Below, one piece after another: positions 1 through 7,510 of a stretch of DNA of 64,000 nt; within the stretch, counting starts at the first letter, position 1, and each line of letters begins with the position of its first letter. This stretch comes from an uncultured Flavobacteriales bacterium. Its GTDB lineage: Bacteria; Bacteroidota; Bacteroidia; Flavobacteriales_E; Vicingaceae. The stretch spans positions 124,001 to 188,000 of the forward strand of contig CAJQON010000003.1 of the NCBI GenBank assembly GCA_905479995.1. The letters run 5' to 3'. The translations under genes were made by a program, and so were the position numbers. Under the pieces are notes generated by a model. The model saw only the letters and a program-made list of their open reading frames with translations. It was not told where the DNA came from and made no database searches.

Positions 1-72
1 TTTTTCATTAATTAACAAAAGTAATAATAAATAAAATGCAATCTTTACAATCTCAATTAAGTCTATTACTTT

Positions 73-477
73 ATGAAAACGTCAAGAATAACATACCAAG
101 GAAACTTAAGAACTGGAGCAATCCATTTGAAATCAGGAAACAATATTATTACTGATGCCCCTACAGATAATCAAGGAAATGGAGAAGCTTTTTCTCCTAC
201 TGATTTAGTAGCTACAGCTTTAGGAAGTTGCATGATAACTATTATAGGTATTAAAGCACAAACATCACCTATCAATATTGACGACATTAAGGTAGACATC
301 ACTAAAATAATGGGATCTAACCCAAGAGCTATTTCTGAAATAATTGTAGAATTTGACTTTTTAGGGAAATCCTACACGAAAAAAGAGCAGCAGATTATTG
401 AAAACGCAGCAAAAACTTGTCCTGTTGCACTAAGTTTAAACCCAGCAATTAAACAAACAGTTTCTTTTAATTTTTAG
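73..477 (+). CDS. OsmC/Ohr family protein
   Basis: 134 aa, the usual length for a cytoplasmic OsmC-type thiol peroxidase. The two family cysteines are present: Cys53 in GSCMITIIG, at the start of the central helix, and Cys116 in KTCPVAL. Family members reduce organic hydroperoxides through this pair. The N-terminal part (TYQGNLRTGAIH, then GEAFSPTDLVATALGSC) matches the YhfA/OsmC branch rather than classical Ohr, so the physiological substrate is not certain. It converges on the ytxJ gene, and the two 3' ends overlap by 4 bases. ATG start; no clear promoter can be assigned in the 72 bases upstream. Confidence 0.9.
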   Translation: MKTSRITYQGNLRTGAIHLKSGNNIITDAPTDNQGNGEAFSPTDLVATALGSCMITIIGIKAQTSPINIDDIKVDITKIMGSNPRAISEIIVEFDFLGKSYTKKEQQIIENAAKTCPVALSLNPAIKQTVSFNF

Positions 478-806
478 AGCTCTTCAATTTCACTTACGGA
501 AATTGACAAGTGAGAAGCATTATAAATACAAACGCCATCCTTTATAAGTAAGAGCTGCGGAGACTGATGCTCAATATTAAATTTCTGAGCAATAGCATTA
601 GAGACATCTCTAAACTGAATTAAATCCAAGTAATAAATTGGGAGATCATTGGTAAATGACCATTTCGAAGATAAACGTGACTTCGCCATACTACTAATAG
701 AACATCGTGTACTATGCTTAAAGATAGCAATACCTTTATCTAATTTAAAAGAAGATTCTATGATTTGCTCTAAATCAGAAATTGATTCAAGCGTAAGCCA
801 ATTCAA
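474..806 (-). CDS. ytxJ: YtxJ-like bacillithiol-system thioredoxin-fold protein
   Basis: 110 aa protein with a thioredoxin-like fold and a single-cysteine redox motif (TRCSIS, residues 33-38; relatives usually read TRCPIS), typical of the YtxJ/DUF2847 family proposed to act as a monothiol bacilliredoxin in bacillithiol users. The C-terminal half has the expected SPQLLLIKDG strand. The only start that keeps the conserved N-terminus (NWLTLES) is TTG at 806-804. The codon directly before it is the TAA stop of the small lipoprotein gene 807-935, in the same frame, so translation is probably coupled by termination and re-initiation. Function is inferred from the family; no bacillithiol biosynthesis gene is in this window. 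Confidence 0.82.
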   Translation of the reverse strand: MNWLTLESISDLEQIIESSFKLDKGIAIFKHSTRCSISSMAKSRLSSKWSFTNDLPIYYLDLIQFRDVSNAIAQKFNIEHQSPQLLLIKDGVCIYNASHLSISVSEIEEL

Positions 807-935
807 TTATACTGACTTTTCAGTTGATACTGATTCAACTTTACTATAAGCCGGACAAGTTTCGTGACCTTTACAAGAAGAATATAAAATGGCTACTAAA
901 AAAAGAGCTGTTGCTGCAAATACTATTTTTTTCAT
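807..935 (-). CDS. small lipoprotein, 42 aa
   Basis: A 42-codon ORF reading MKKIVFAATALFLVAIL, then a lipobox-like YSSC (Cys21), then KGHETCPAYSKVES. A basic start, a hydrophobic core and a Cys at position 21 indicate a signal-peptidase-II lipoprotein with a mature part of only about 22 residues. Tiny lipoproteins with a C-P-A-Y motif are common in flavobacteria but have no known function. It has an ATG start and a good Bacteroidota promoter just upstream (973-1002). Its TAA is followed at once, in frame, by the TTG of ytxJ, so the two form one transcription unit. Confidence 0.72.
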   Translation of the reverse strand: MKKIVFAATALFLVAILYSSCKGHETCPAYSKVESVSTEKSV

Positions 936-972
936 TCCGGTTTAATTAGTTTTGTGTAATAGAATACGATGG

Positions 973-1002
973 CAAAGATAGCGATAATTCCTTTACCAAC
1001 AA
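973..1002 (-). promoter_or_regulatory. Bacteroidota-type promoter for the lipoprotein-ytxJ unit
   Basis: On the minus strand TTG (1002-1000), a 19-nt spacer and TATCTTTG (980-973) match the phylum's TTTG/TAnnTTTG consensus. The predicted start of transcription lies about 30 nt before the ATG at 935. Confidence 0.6.
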
Positions 1003-1066
1003 CTAAACTTATTAACATAAATTGTGTTAATACTTAACTGATTTATGTGCCTTTTATTGTGCTAAG

Positions 1067-1795
1067 ATGCTAAATATCAATACAAATACTAATATAAAAG
1101 AAGGGTGGAAAAACCTTTTAAAAGATGATTTTGAAAGTCAAAATTTCTTAACCCTACAAGCATTTTTAAAAACTGAAAATAAAGCCGAATTAAAAGGGGA
1201 AACAAAAATATTTCCAAAGGAAACCGATATTTTAAATGCCTTTATATTTACTCCACTCAACTCTGTTAAAGTTGTTATTATCGGCCAAGACCCTTACCAT
1301 TCAAGTGAAAAAAATGACACCACCATTTTACCACATGCTCATGGCCTAAGTTTTTCTGTGCCTCATGAAGCAAAAAAAATTCCACCTTCTTTAAAAAATA
1401 TTTTTAAAGAAATTAAAGCTGATCTCGGTTACAATATACCAACTCATGGAAATCTCACCAAGTGGACCAAACAAGGAGTTTTACTGCTCAATGCCACACT
1501 AACTGTTAGAAAAGGCGAAGCAGGTTCACATCAAAAAAAAGGATGGGAACAATTTACCGATGCTGCCATAAAAAAACTATCTGACAAAAAAACAGGCCTA
1601 GTCTTTTTATTATGGGGCAAGTTTGCCCAAAACAAAGAAACTCTTATCGACATTACAAAACATACCGTACTAAAAACAACTCACCCTTCTCCTTTTTCGG
1701 CTTATCGTGGTTTTTTAGGTTGCGGTCATTTTTCTACTACCAATAAAATTCTAAAAGCTCAAAATCAAGAAGAAATTGATTGGGAAATCAAATAA
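1067..1795 (+). CDS. ung: uracil-DNA glycosylase, family 1
   Basis: 242 aa enzyme that removes uracil from DNA as the first step of base-excision repair. The water-activating motif GQDPYH is at residues 73-78 (catalytic Asp75), the uracil-binding strand is around LLWG (182-185), and the minor-groove loop HPSPFS is at 206-211. Compared with the usual short GQDPYHG..QAHGLSF spacing, there is an extra stretch of roughly eight residues (SSEKNDTTILPHAHG) right after the catalytic motif. ATG start. The gene stands alone between the divergent lipoprotein unit and the BamA-like gene. Confidence 0.96.
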   Translation: MLNINTNTNIKEGWKNLLKDDFESQNFLTLQAFLKTENKAELKGETKIFPKETDILNAFIFTPLNSVKVVIIGQDPYHSSEKNDTTILPHAHGLSFSVPHEAKKIPPSLKNIFKEIKADLGYNIPTHGNLTKWTKQGVLLLNATLTVRKGEAGSHQKKGWEQFTDAAIKKLSDKKTGLVFLLWGKFAQNKETLIDITKHTVLKTTHPSPFSAYRGFLGCGHFSTTNKILKAQNQEEIDWEIK

Positions 1796-1823
1796 TTGAA
1801 TGAACATTACGTAATTTAAAAGT

Positions 1824-3560
1824 TTGAATTTTAATCAACACATAAGAATATTACTAGTTACCTTACTATTCGGTAACACTTGTTTTGCTCAAAAAATAGA
1901 GTTAGCATTTAGCTTTAATGATACCACTCTGCATTCCTCCAAACTACTTGATCACAGCAAAAGCATTGAAATTTCGCAATTAAAAACAGAAATTCAAACT
2001 AGCATAAATAAACTAACTGAGCAAGCCTATCTTACCTCAACCGTTGACAGCATTACCATAGACTCAAGTAAAGCACACGTTTATTTAGGCTTAGGAAAAC
2101 AATACAAATGGGCATCACTTTCTAACAAAAACATAGATGAAGAAATTTTAAGTAAACTGGGTTTTCGAGACAAAATATACTCCAAGCGTCCGTTCAACCC
2201 AAATCAATTATCTAACTTTTTTAATAAGGTAATTACCTATTACGAAAACAATGGCTATCCTTTTGCCTCAATAAAATTAGATAGTGTGGTAATTGATGAC
2301 AACACATTGGCGGCTCAACTTTATGTAGAAAAAAATAAGTTTTATAAAATTGATAGTGTTATCATTAAAGGAGATGCTACTATTTCCGATCAATACATAA
2401 AAAACTATATAAAAATAAAAGATGGTGACCCTTACAACGAAGAATTAGTAAAAAAAATTAGCACTAAAATTAAGGAGTTACCATTTGTAACAGAACAACA
2501 AAAATGGAAAATTATTTTCTTAAAAAACGAAGCCAAGCTTTACCTTTATTTAAAAAAGAAACAGGCCAGTAGATTTGATGGTATTTTAGGTTTATTGCCT
2601 GATGATGAAACTGGCAAACTAAGCTTAACTGGAGATGTTAAATTAAATTTAATTAATTCATTTAGAGCAGGCGAAAAAATTAGTTTAAACTGGCGATCAA
2701 TTCAAAAAAACACACAAGATTTAAAATTCGATTTAGCCTACCCCTTCCTATTTAACAGTCCATTTGGATTAGACTATAGTTTTAAATTGTATAAAAAAGA
2801 CACTACATTTATTGATGTAGGAAATAAAATAGGCGCGAGATACCTTTTAAAGGGTAACAATTATTTTAGTGTGTTTTTTCACAACAAAACCTCCAGCCTA
2901 CTCAACAATAGTGACCTATCAACCTTAACCGTTTTACCTTCGTATGCTGATGTATCGGCAAGATTGTATGGTGTTGGTGTTTACAATGAAAACTTGGATT
3001 ACACCCTTAATCCAAAAAAAGGTTATTCTATTGATTTTAGTGGTTCTTTGGGAAATAAAGACATTAAACAAAACCCTGAAATAAATAGTGAACTTTATGA
3101 AAATGTAAACCTAAAATCTAATATTTATAATGCCGAATTGAACGCTCAATTTTTCTTTTCTTTATCAAATAGAAGTGTAATAAAATTAGGCTCAAAAAAT
3201 GGATACACTTTTAATGACAACCTCTTTGAAAATGAGCTATACCGAATAGGTGGGTTACTTACTTTAAGAGGTTTTGATGAAGAATCGATTTTTGCATCAT
3301 TATACTCTATTGAAACAATAGAATACCGCTTAATTTTGGAACAAAACTCTTATTTATTTGCATTTTTTGATGCTGCTTACTATGAAAGTGATACTTACGA
3401 TTCGTTTGTTGCCGACAGACCATTTGGGTTTGGAGCAGGAATGAGTTTTGAAACTAAAGCTGGAATTTTCTCTATTAGTTACGCTGTGGGAAAACAATTT
3501 GACAACCCAATTCTCTTTAGATCGGCAAAAATCCATTTCGGATTCGTGAACTTCTTCTAA
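1824..3560 (+). CDS. BamA/TamA family outer-membrane protein
   Basis: 578 aa with a signal peptide (hydrophobic ILLVTLLFG, cleavage near CFAQ-KIE). Residues about 25-240 form POTRA-like modules (the second includes YKIDSVIIKGDATISDQYI), and about 245-578 form a C-terminal bacterial surface-antigen (D15/Omp85) barrel. The LRGFDEESIFAS stretch near 478-489 corresponds to the RGF/Y element of Omp85 barrels, and the last residue is aromatic (FVNFF). It is too short and POTRA-poor to be the main BamA, so a TamA-like or accessory insertase is more likely. The start is TTG at 1824; no ATG gives an intact signal peptide. It lies 28 nt after ung. Confidence 0.85.
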   Translation: MNFNQHIRILLVTLLFGNTCFAQKIELAFSFNDTTLHSSKLLDHSKSIEISQLKTEIQTSINKLTEQAYLTSTVDSITIDSSKAHVYLGLGKQYKWASLSNKNIDEEILSKLGFRDKIYSKRPFNPNQLSNFFNKVITYYENNGYPFASIKLDSVVIDDNTLAAQLYVEKNKFYKIDSVIIKGDATISDQYIKNYIKIKDGDPYNEELVKKISTKIKELPFVTEQQKWKIIFLKNEAKLYLYLKKKQASRFDGILGLLPDDETGKLSLTGDVKLNLINSFRAGEKISLNWRSIQKNTQDLKFDLAYPFLFNSPFGLDYSFKLYKKDTTFIDVGNKIGARYLLKGNNYFSVFFHNKTSSLLNNSDLSTLTVLPSYADVSARLYGVGVYNENLDYTLNPKKGYSIDFSGSLGNKDIKQNPEINSELYENVNLKSNIYNAELNAQFFFSLSNRSVIKLGSKNGYTFNDNLFENELYRIGGLLTLRGFDEESIFASLYSIETIEYRLILEQNSYLFAFFDAAYYESDTYDSFVADRPFGFGAGMSFETKAGIFSISYAVGKQFDNPILFRSAKIHFGFVNFF

Positions 3561-3600
3561 CAATATGACTCAAATCATAATTAGTGCATTTAGTTTTCAT

Positions 3601-3608
3601 TATCTTTG
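3601..3608 (+). promoter_or_regulatory. -7 element for the oxygenase-ABC transporter pair
   Basis: TATCTTTG matches TAnnTTTG and lies 20 nt before the ATG at 3628. No clear TTG -33 element is seen at the standard spacing. Confidence 0.45.
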
Positions 3609-3627
3609 TTAGATATAATTTGAAAAA

Positions 3628-4449
3628 ATGGAAAATATAATAAACCCTATTTACCTAGACTCCGCTAAGGTTCTTGAACTTAAAAAAGAATTTGAATCGG
3701 GCCAACCTTGTAAGCACATTGTACTTCCTAACTTCTTAGATGAAGAATTTGCTTCAACACTTTACGAAAACTTTCCTAAAATGGATTTGCTTAATGTAAA
3801 GCGAAAAAGCATGAATGAAAACAAAAATGAAGATTATCATTTTGACCGATTCCACCCCAACTTTACCATTATAAGAGATGCTCTTGCCAACCCTGACTTT
3901 ATTAAGAACATTGAGACCATTACTAGCCTTAGCGGCTTAGTTACTTCAGATGATGCTTTAGGTGCTGGAGTGCACCAAGGAGCCAACGGGAGTTATGTTG
4001 ATGTACACATCGACTCTAACTTTAACCCTATGGAAAACTTGTGGCGAAGATTAAATTTATTGATATATTTAAATAAAGAATGGAAGCCTGAATATGGCGG
4101 GGATTTAGAATTGTGGGACCAAAAAATGACAAAATGCGAAACCACTGTTCCTTGTGATTGGAATAGAGCGGTTATTTTTCTTACAGATGAAACAACGCCT
4201 CACGGTTACAGAAAAATTACAGTTCCTGAAGGAGAAACTAGAAAGTCTTTTTACACTTATTACTCTACTCCACCAGATGAAGGATTTAAATATGTAGATT
4301 CGCATTTTAAAGCAAGACCAGATGATGCTTTAGGAAAAAAGGTTGCTACTGGTATTAAGGAACCCTTAAAACTAAATATTAAACGAGTACTTAAAATGTT
4401 TGGAATTACCTCACTAGATTTCCAAGATAAAAACAAAAAGAAGTTTTAA
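3628..4449 (+). CDS. 2-oxoglutarate/Fe(II)-dependent oxygenase
   Basis: 273 aa, cytoplasmic (no signal peptide). The double-stranded beta-helix signature is complete: His127-x-Asp129 in DVHIDSN, distal His192 in TTPHGY, and the 2-oxoglutarate-binding Arg205 in TRKSFYTYY. It belongs to the prolyl-4-hydroxylase-like branch (2OG-FeII_Oxy_3). Substrate unknown; relatives hydroxylate proline in proteins or modify sugars and small molecules. It shares a TAATG overlap with the following ABC exporter (A of TAA is the A of ATG), so the two are translationally coupled, which hints that the oxygenase may act on something the exporter carries. That link is inference. Confidence 0.88.
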   Translation: MENIINPIYLDSAKVLELKKEFESGQPCKHIVLPNFLDEEFASTLYENFPKMDLLNVKRKSMNENKNEDYHFDRFHPNFTIIRDALANPDFIKNIETITSLSGLVTSDDALGAGVHQGANGSYVDVHIDSNFNPMENLWRRLNLLIYLNKEWKPEYGGDLELWDQKMTKCETTVPCDWNRAVIFLTDETTPHGYRKITVPEGETRKSFYTYYSTPPDEGFKYVDSHFKARPDDALGKKVATGIKEPLKLNIKRVLKMFGITSLDFQDKNKKKF

Positions 4450-6215
4450 TGGCAAGAGCTAAAAGAGAAAAAATTTCAAAAGAATCGATGAAAAAAGCGA
4501 TGCGTGTATTCAGGTTTGTAAAACCTTTTAGAATTACGTTTGCTTTTGGTATGCTAGTACTCATTACTTCAAGTGTGGTAATGATGGCTTTTCCTAAAGT
4601 ATTGGGAGATTTAATTGATTCAGCCAACTCGGCTGATGGTACTACTGTAAATGAAACAACCATTCTGTTAATCAGCATTTTCTTGGTTATTGCTATCATG
4701 TCTTTCTTCAGAATTTTTCTATTTGGAGTGGTTACTCAAAAAGCCTTAGCACTATTAAGAACCGAAACATATAAGCACCTTATCTCTTCTCCAATGAGCT
4801 TTTTTTCGAGTAAAAGAGTTGGGGAATTAAGCAGTAGAACAACAACAGACATCGCACTTTTGGAAGAAACATTTTCTACCACTATTGCAGAGATCATCAG
4901 ACAAGTTATTACTATTCCTGTGGCTTTATTCTTTTTAATATTTATATCGCCAAGGTTAACTGTTTTTATGATTTCTGTTATTCCCGTAGTTGCTTTAATT
5001 GGAATTTTCTTTGGGAAGTACATCAAAAAATTATCGAAAAATGCACAAGATGACATTGCCGAATCGAATGGCGTGGTTGATGAAACTTTACACGGAATTG
5101 CAAGTGTAAAAGCTTATGCCAATGAGTTTTTTGAAATAGCTCGATACAAAAAGAGCATCGATAGCTCTGTAAACACATCTATAAAAAATGCCAAGTGGAG
5201 GGGAACTTTTATTGGTTTAATTATGTTTGCTGCCGGTGCAGCCATTGTTTCTATTATATGGTACGGTCTACATATGGTACAAGTTGGTGAAATTTCCATT
5301 GGTGAGTTATTGCAATTTGCAATTTACTCTGCATTGTTAGGCGTTTCTTTTGGAGGTTCTGCAGAATTGTTTGCTAAACTCCAAAAATCGATTGGAGCTA
5401 CTGAACACTTAATGGATATTTTAGAAGAAAGTACTGAGAATGTTTCATTAGAAAAATCTGAACGAATTTCAATAAATGGAAACATTGCTTTTAACAACAT
5501 AAAATTTTCTTACCCTTCTCGTAGAGATATACAGGTTATTAAAGATGTATCTTTTAGTGTAGAAGCAGGTAAACAAATTGCTTTTGTAGGACCATCTGGA
5601 TCAGGCAAAACAACTATTGCAGCTCTATTGTACCGATTCTATAATCCAGAAAGTGGTTCGATAACTATTGATGGAAAAAACATTAACGATTACCAACTTT
5701 CTGAAATTAGAAATGAAATGGCAATGGTTCCACAAGAGGTAATGTTATTTGCTGGTAGTATAAAAGAAAACATAGAATACGGGAAACCTGGGGCTACTGA
5801 AGAAGAGATTTTTGAAGCAGCTAAACAGGCTAACGCTTTAGAGTTTATAGAAAGCTTTCCAGAAAAGTTTGAAACCTTGGTTGGCGATAGAGGAATACAA
5901 TTGTCTGGTGGTCAGAAACAAAGGATTGCCATTGCGAGAGCCATCCTAAAGAACCCATCCATTTTAGTGTTAGACGAAGCAACAAGTGCTTTAGATTCTG
6001 AAAGTGAAAGATTGGTACAAGAGGCTTTAGATCGTTTAATGAAAGGTAGAACTTCTTTGGTTATTGCACACCGATTATCTACCATTAAAAATGCGGACAA
6101 CATTATTGTGTTAGACCATGGTAAGATTAAAGAGACTGGAACTCATTCTGAGTTAATCCAATTAGAAAATGGAATTTACAAGAATTTGAGCACACTGCAG
6201 CTGACTGCGGTTTAA
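4449..6215 (+). CDS. ABC exporter, fused membrane and ATPase domains
   Basis: 588 aa half-size type IV exporter of the MsbA/ABCB group. The six-helix membrane domain covers about residues 25-325 and the nucleotide-binding domain about 345-580. Walker A GPSGSGKTT is near 380, the Q-loop is in MVPQEV, the signature LSGGQKQR is near 484, Walker B ILVLDEA has its catalytic Glu near 508, and the switch His is in IAHRLST. All catalytic positions are canonical, so a homodimer can hydrolyse ATP. Substrate unknown; MsbA-like lipid or drug export are both possible. Translation is coupled to the upstream oxygenase. Confidence 0.92.
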   Translation: MARAKREKISKESMKKAMRVFRFVKPFRITFAFGMLVLITSSVVMMAFPKVLGDLIDSANSADGTTVNETTILLISIFLVIAIMSFFRIFLFGVVTQKALALLRTETYKHLISSPMSFFSSKRVGELSSRTTTDIALLEETFSTTIAEIIRQVITIPVALFFLIFISPRLTVFMISVIPVVALIGIFFGKYIKKLSKNAQDDIAESNGVVDETLHGIASVKAYANEFFEIARYKKSIDSSVNTSIKNAKWRGTFIGLIMFAAGAAIVSIIWYGLHMVQVGEISIGELLQFAIYSALLGVSFGGSAELFAKLQKSIGATEHLMDILEESTENVSLEKSERISINGNIAFNNIKFSYPSRRDIQVIKDVSFSVEAGKQIAFVGPSGSGKTTIAALLYRFYNPESGSITIDGKNINDYQLSEIRNEMAMVPQEVMLFAGSIKENIEYGKPGATEEEIFEAAKQANALEFIESFPEKFETLVGDRGIQLSGGQKQRIAIARAILKNPSILVLDEATSALDSESERLVQEALDRLMKGRTSLVIAHRLSTIKNADNIIVLDHGKIKETGTHSELIQLENGIYKNLSTLQLTAV

Positions 6216-6235
6216 GTTTAAACTATTGTAAAATT

Positions 6236-6541
6236 ATGACAAGTGAAGAAATCAAATCATTAATTGATGAAGAGCTTAGATCTAATCTTAGTTTCTTTAA
6301 TTCTCATAGCCTTAATCTCGAAAAATGCCTAATAGATCCTATACAACAGGATTATGTTGACTCATTTGATGAATCAAAAAGACTAAAATATTGGACTGTT
6401 TTAATTGAATCTGAAGGTGGTTATAGAATTGCATATGACCCTAAAAATAATTGCTACGGTTTAGGAATAGTTACTGATAAAAACGAATTAATGCACATTG
6501 GCAATTATGGAACCTTTATAGAAACCTTAGAAGGAATGTAA
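6236..6541 (+). CDS. conserved hypothetical protein, 101 aa
   Basis: I do not recognise the family with confidence. The protein is soluble and acidic, with an N-terminal helix (SEEIKSLIDEELRSNLSFF) and a C-terminal beta-rich part (YRIAYDPKNNCYGLGIV, then HIGNYGTFIETLEGM). ATG start, 20 nt after the ABC transporter, so it may be the last gene of that unit. A repeat element starts 15 bases beyond its stop. It looks like the small accessory proteins often found near flavobacterial repeats, but there is no evidence for a role. Confidence 0.7.
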   Translation: MTSEEIKSLIDEELRSNLSFFNSHSLNLEKCLIDPIQQDYVDSFDESKRLKYWTVLIESEGGYRIAYDPKNNCYGLGIVTDKNELMHIGNYGTFIETLEGM

Positions 6542-6555
6542 TTCCTGTATAAGTT

Positions 6556-6685
6556 GTCATTCTGAAAGTAGTTTTATTGAAACTTTAGTTTCAGTATAAA
6601 ACAAAATGAAGAATCTATACAAATAGATTCCACACTTCATTTTTCTATCAAATAAATTTGATAGAAAAATATCGTTCTGAATGAC
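6556..6685. repeat. MITE/REP-like repeat, copy A
   Basis: 130-bp element bounded by imperfect terminal inverted repeats GTCATTCTGAA (6556-6566) and TTCTGAATGAC (6675-6685), 10 of 11 matching. Inside are three hairpins: TGAAAC/GTTTCA (6578-6593 region), AATCTAT/ATAGATT (6612-6629 region), and a perfect 14-bp stem at 6640-6653/6656-6669 with a 2-nt loop. No ORF. Its left part aligns with copy B (7409-7501), and it shares motifs with copy C (60206-60399). It could also act as a 3'-end RNA structure for the preceding gene. Confidence 0.72.
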
Positions 6686-6693
6686 AAGAATAC

Positions 6694-6740
6694 TAAACCA
6701 AACTAGCTAATTGCTCTTCTAAAACTTTAATTTTAGCTTC
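6694..6740. repeat. 47-bp duplicate of the valS 3' end
   Basis: Positions 6694-6740 are identical to 7512-7558, which is the last 46-47 bases of valS (minus strand) including most of its stop codon. In both places the copy follows the ATCGTTCTGAATGAC motif of a repeat element by a few bases. The duplicate lies directly beyond the stop of the barrel gene 6744-7295 and codes for nothing itself. It is a direct-repeat remnant of a duplication or insertion at the end of valS. Confidence 0.9.
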
Positions 6741-6743
6741 AAC

Positions 6744-7295
6744 TTATTTCTTCAGCCAAAAGCCAACAGAAAAAGTAAGCATGTTATTTTTTATATCAGA
6801 ACCAGCAGCATCAACACTAGTTAAACCATAATTGTACCGCGCAGAAACATGGATTTTCAAGACATCAATACCAAAGCCAAGTACTGCTGACAAATCAGTA
6901 GGTTCTAATTGATCTTTTACATCAGAGCCTAAAGACTTTGCTCCAACAAGTAGAGAGTATTGCGCTCCAAGCTGGAAGCTGATAATCTTTGCCATATATA
7001 TTTTCATAACGACAGGCATATCAATGTAACAAAGGTTAATTCCTTTAGAATGACCTTTCAGTGAAGCTCCTTTTGTTGAAAACAAAACATCAGCTTCAAA
7101 CCCAAGTTTAACAGGCAGCTTAACCTCCATCATAAAACCTCCATTAAAACCTAGTTTATTATCGGTTCCACTAACATCAGAGCCTCCCAAATTTGAAAGA
7201 TTAACACCTCCTCCTGCACCAAACTTAAATTGTGCATTGGAAATAAAAGGAGTTGATAATAAAAGGAGTATTAAGGTAATTTTAAGGCATTTCAT
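6744..7295 (-). CDS. porin-family outer-membrane beta-barrel protein
   Basis: 183 aa with a clear signal peptide (MKCLKITLILLLLSTPFISNAQ-FKFG) followed by alternating hydrophobic strands (FKFGAGGGVNLSNLGG, GFMMEVKLPVKLGFEADVLFS, IISFQLGAQYSLLVG, LKIHVSARYNYGLTS). It ends in FSVGFWLKK. This is the PorT-like/OMP_b-brl_2 type of small barrel common in Bacteroidota; function unknown. It is flanked by repeat copies A and B and sits inside the segment bracketed by the 47-bp valS-tail direct repeat, so it appears to be a later arrival here. Confidence 0.82.
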   Translation of the reverse strand: MKCLKITLILLLLSTPFISNAQFKFGAGGGVNLSNLGGSDVSGTDNKLGFNGGFMMEVKLPVKLGFEADVLFSTKGASLKGHSKGINLCYIDMPVVMKIYMAKIISFQLGAQYSLLVGAKSLGSDVKDQLEPTDLSAVLGFGIDVLKIHVSARYNYGLTSVDAAGSDIKNNMLTFSVGFWLKK

Positions 7296-7408
7296 GGTTA
7301 TGGTTTTTATTCAAAAATGGGTTAATAAAAGTTAGCTAAACGCCTTCTTCTAATTTTTAGTTTTACTTTTTAAGCAACGCTAAATTACACCTCTATATTA
7401 TGTTGTTA

Positions 7409-7501
7409 TCATTCTGAATGAAGTTTTATTAAAACTCTAAGTTTCTAGCATAAATCTTCAAGCTCAGTATGACAAAGAAGTAAAATATCGTTCTGAATGA
7501 C
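7409..7501. repeat. MITE/REP-like repeat, copy B
   Basis: Left end TCATTCTGAA (7409-7418) and right end TTCTGAATGAC (7491-7501) form the same inverted termini as copy A. The left 45 bases align with copy A (the ..AGTTTTATT.AAACT block). A related CTCAGTATGAC word sits internally at 7462-7472. The right end lies 9 bases from the valS stop codon. Confidence 0.65.
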
Positions 7502-7510
7502 GATTTCGAC

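Noticed and set aside
649-849. 66-aa plus-strand ORF across ytxJ and the small lipoprotein.
   Set aside because: Antisense to two better-supported genes; no recognisable features.
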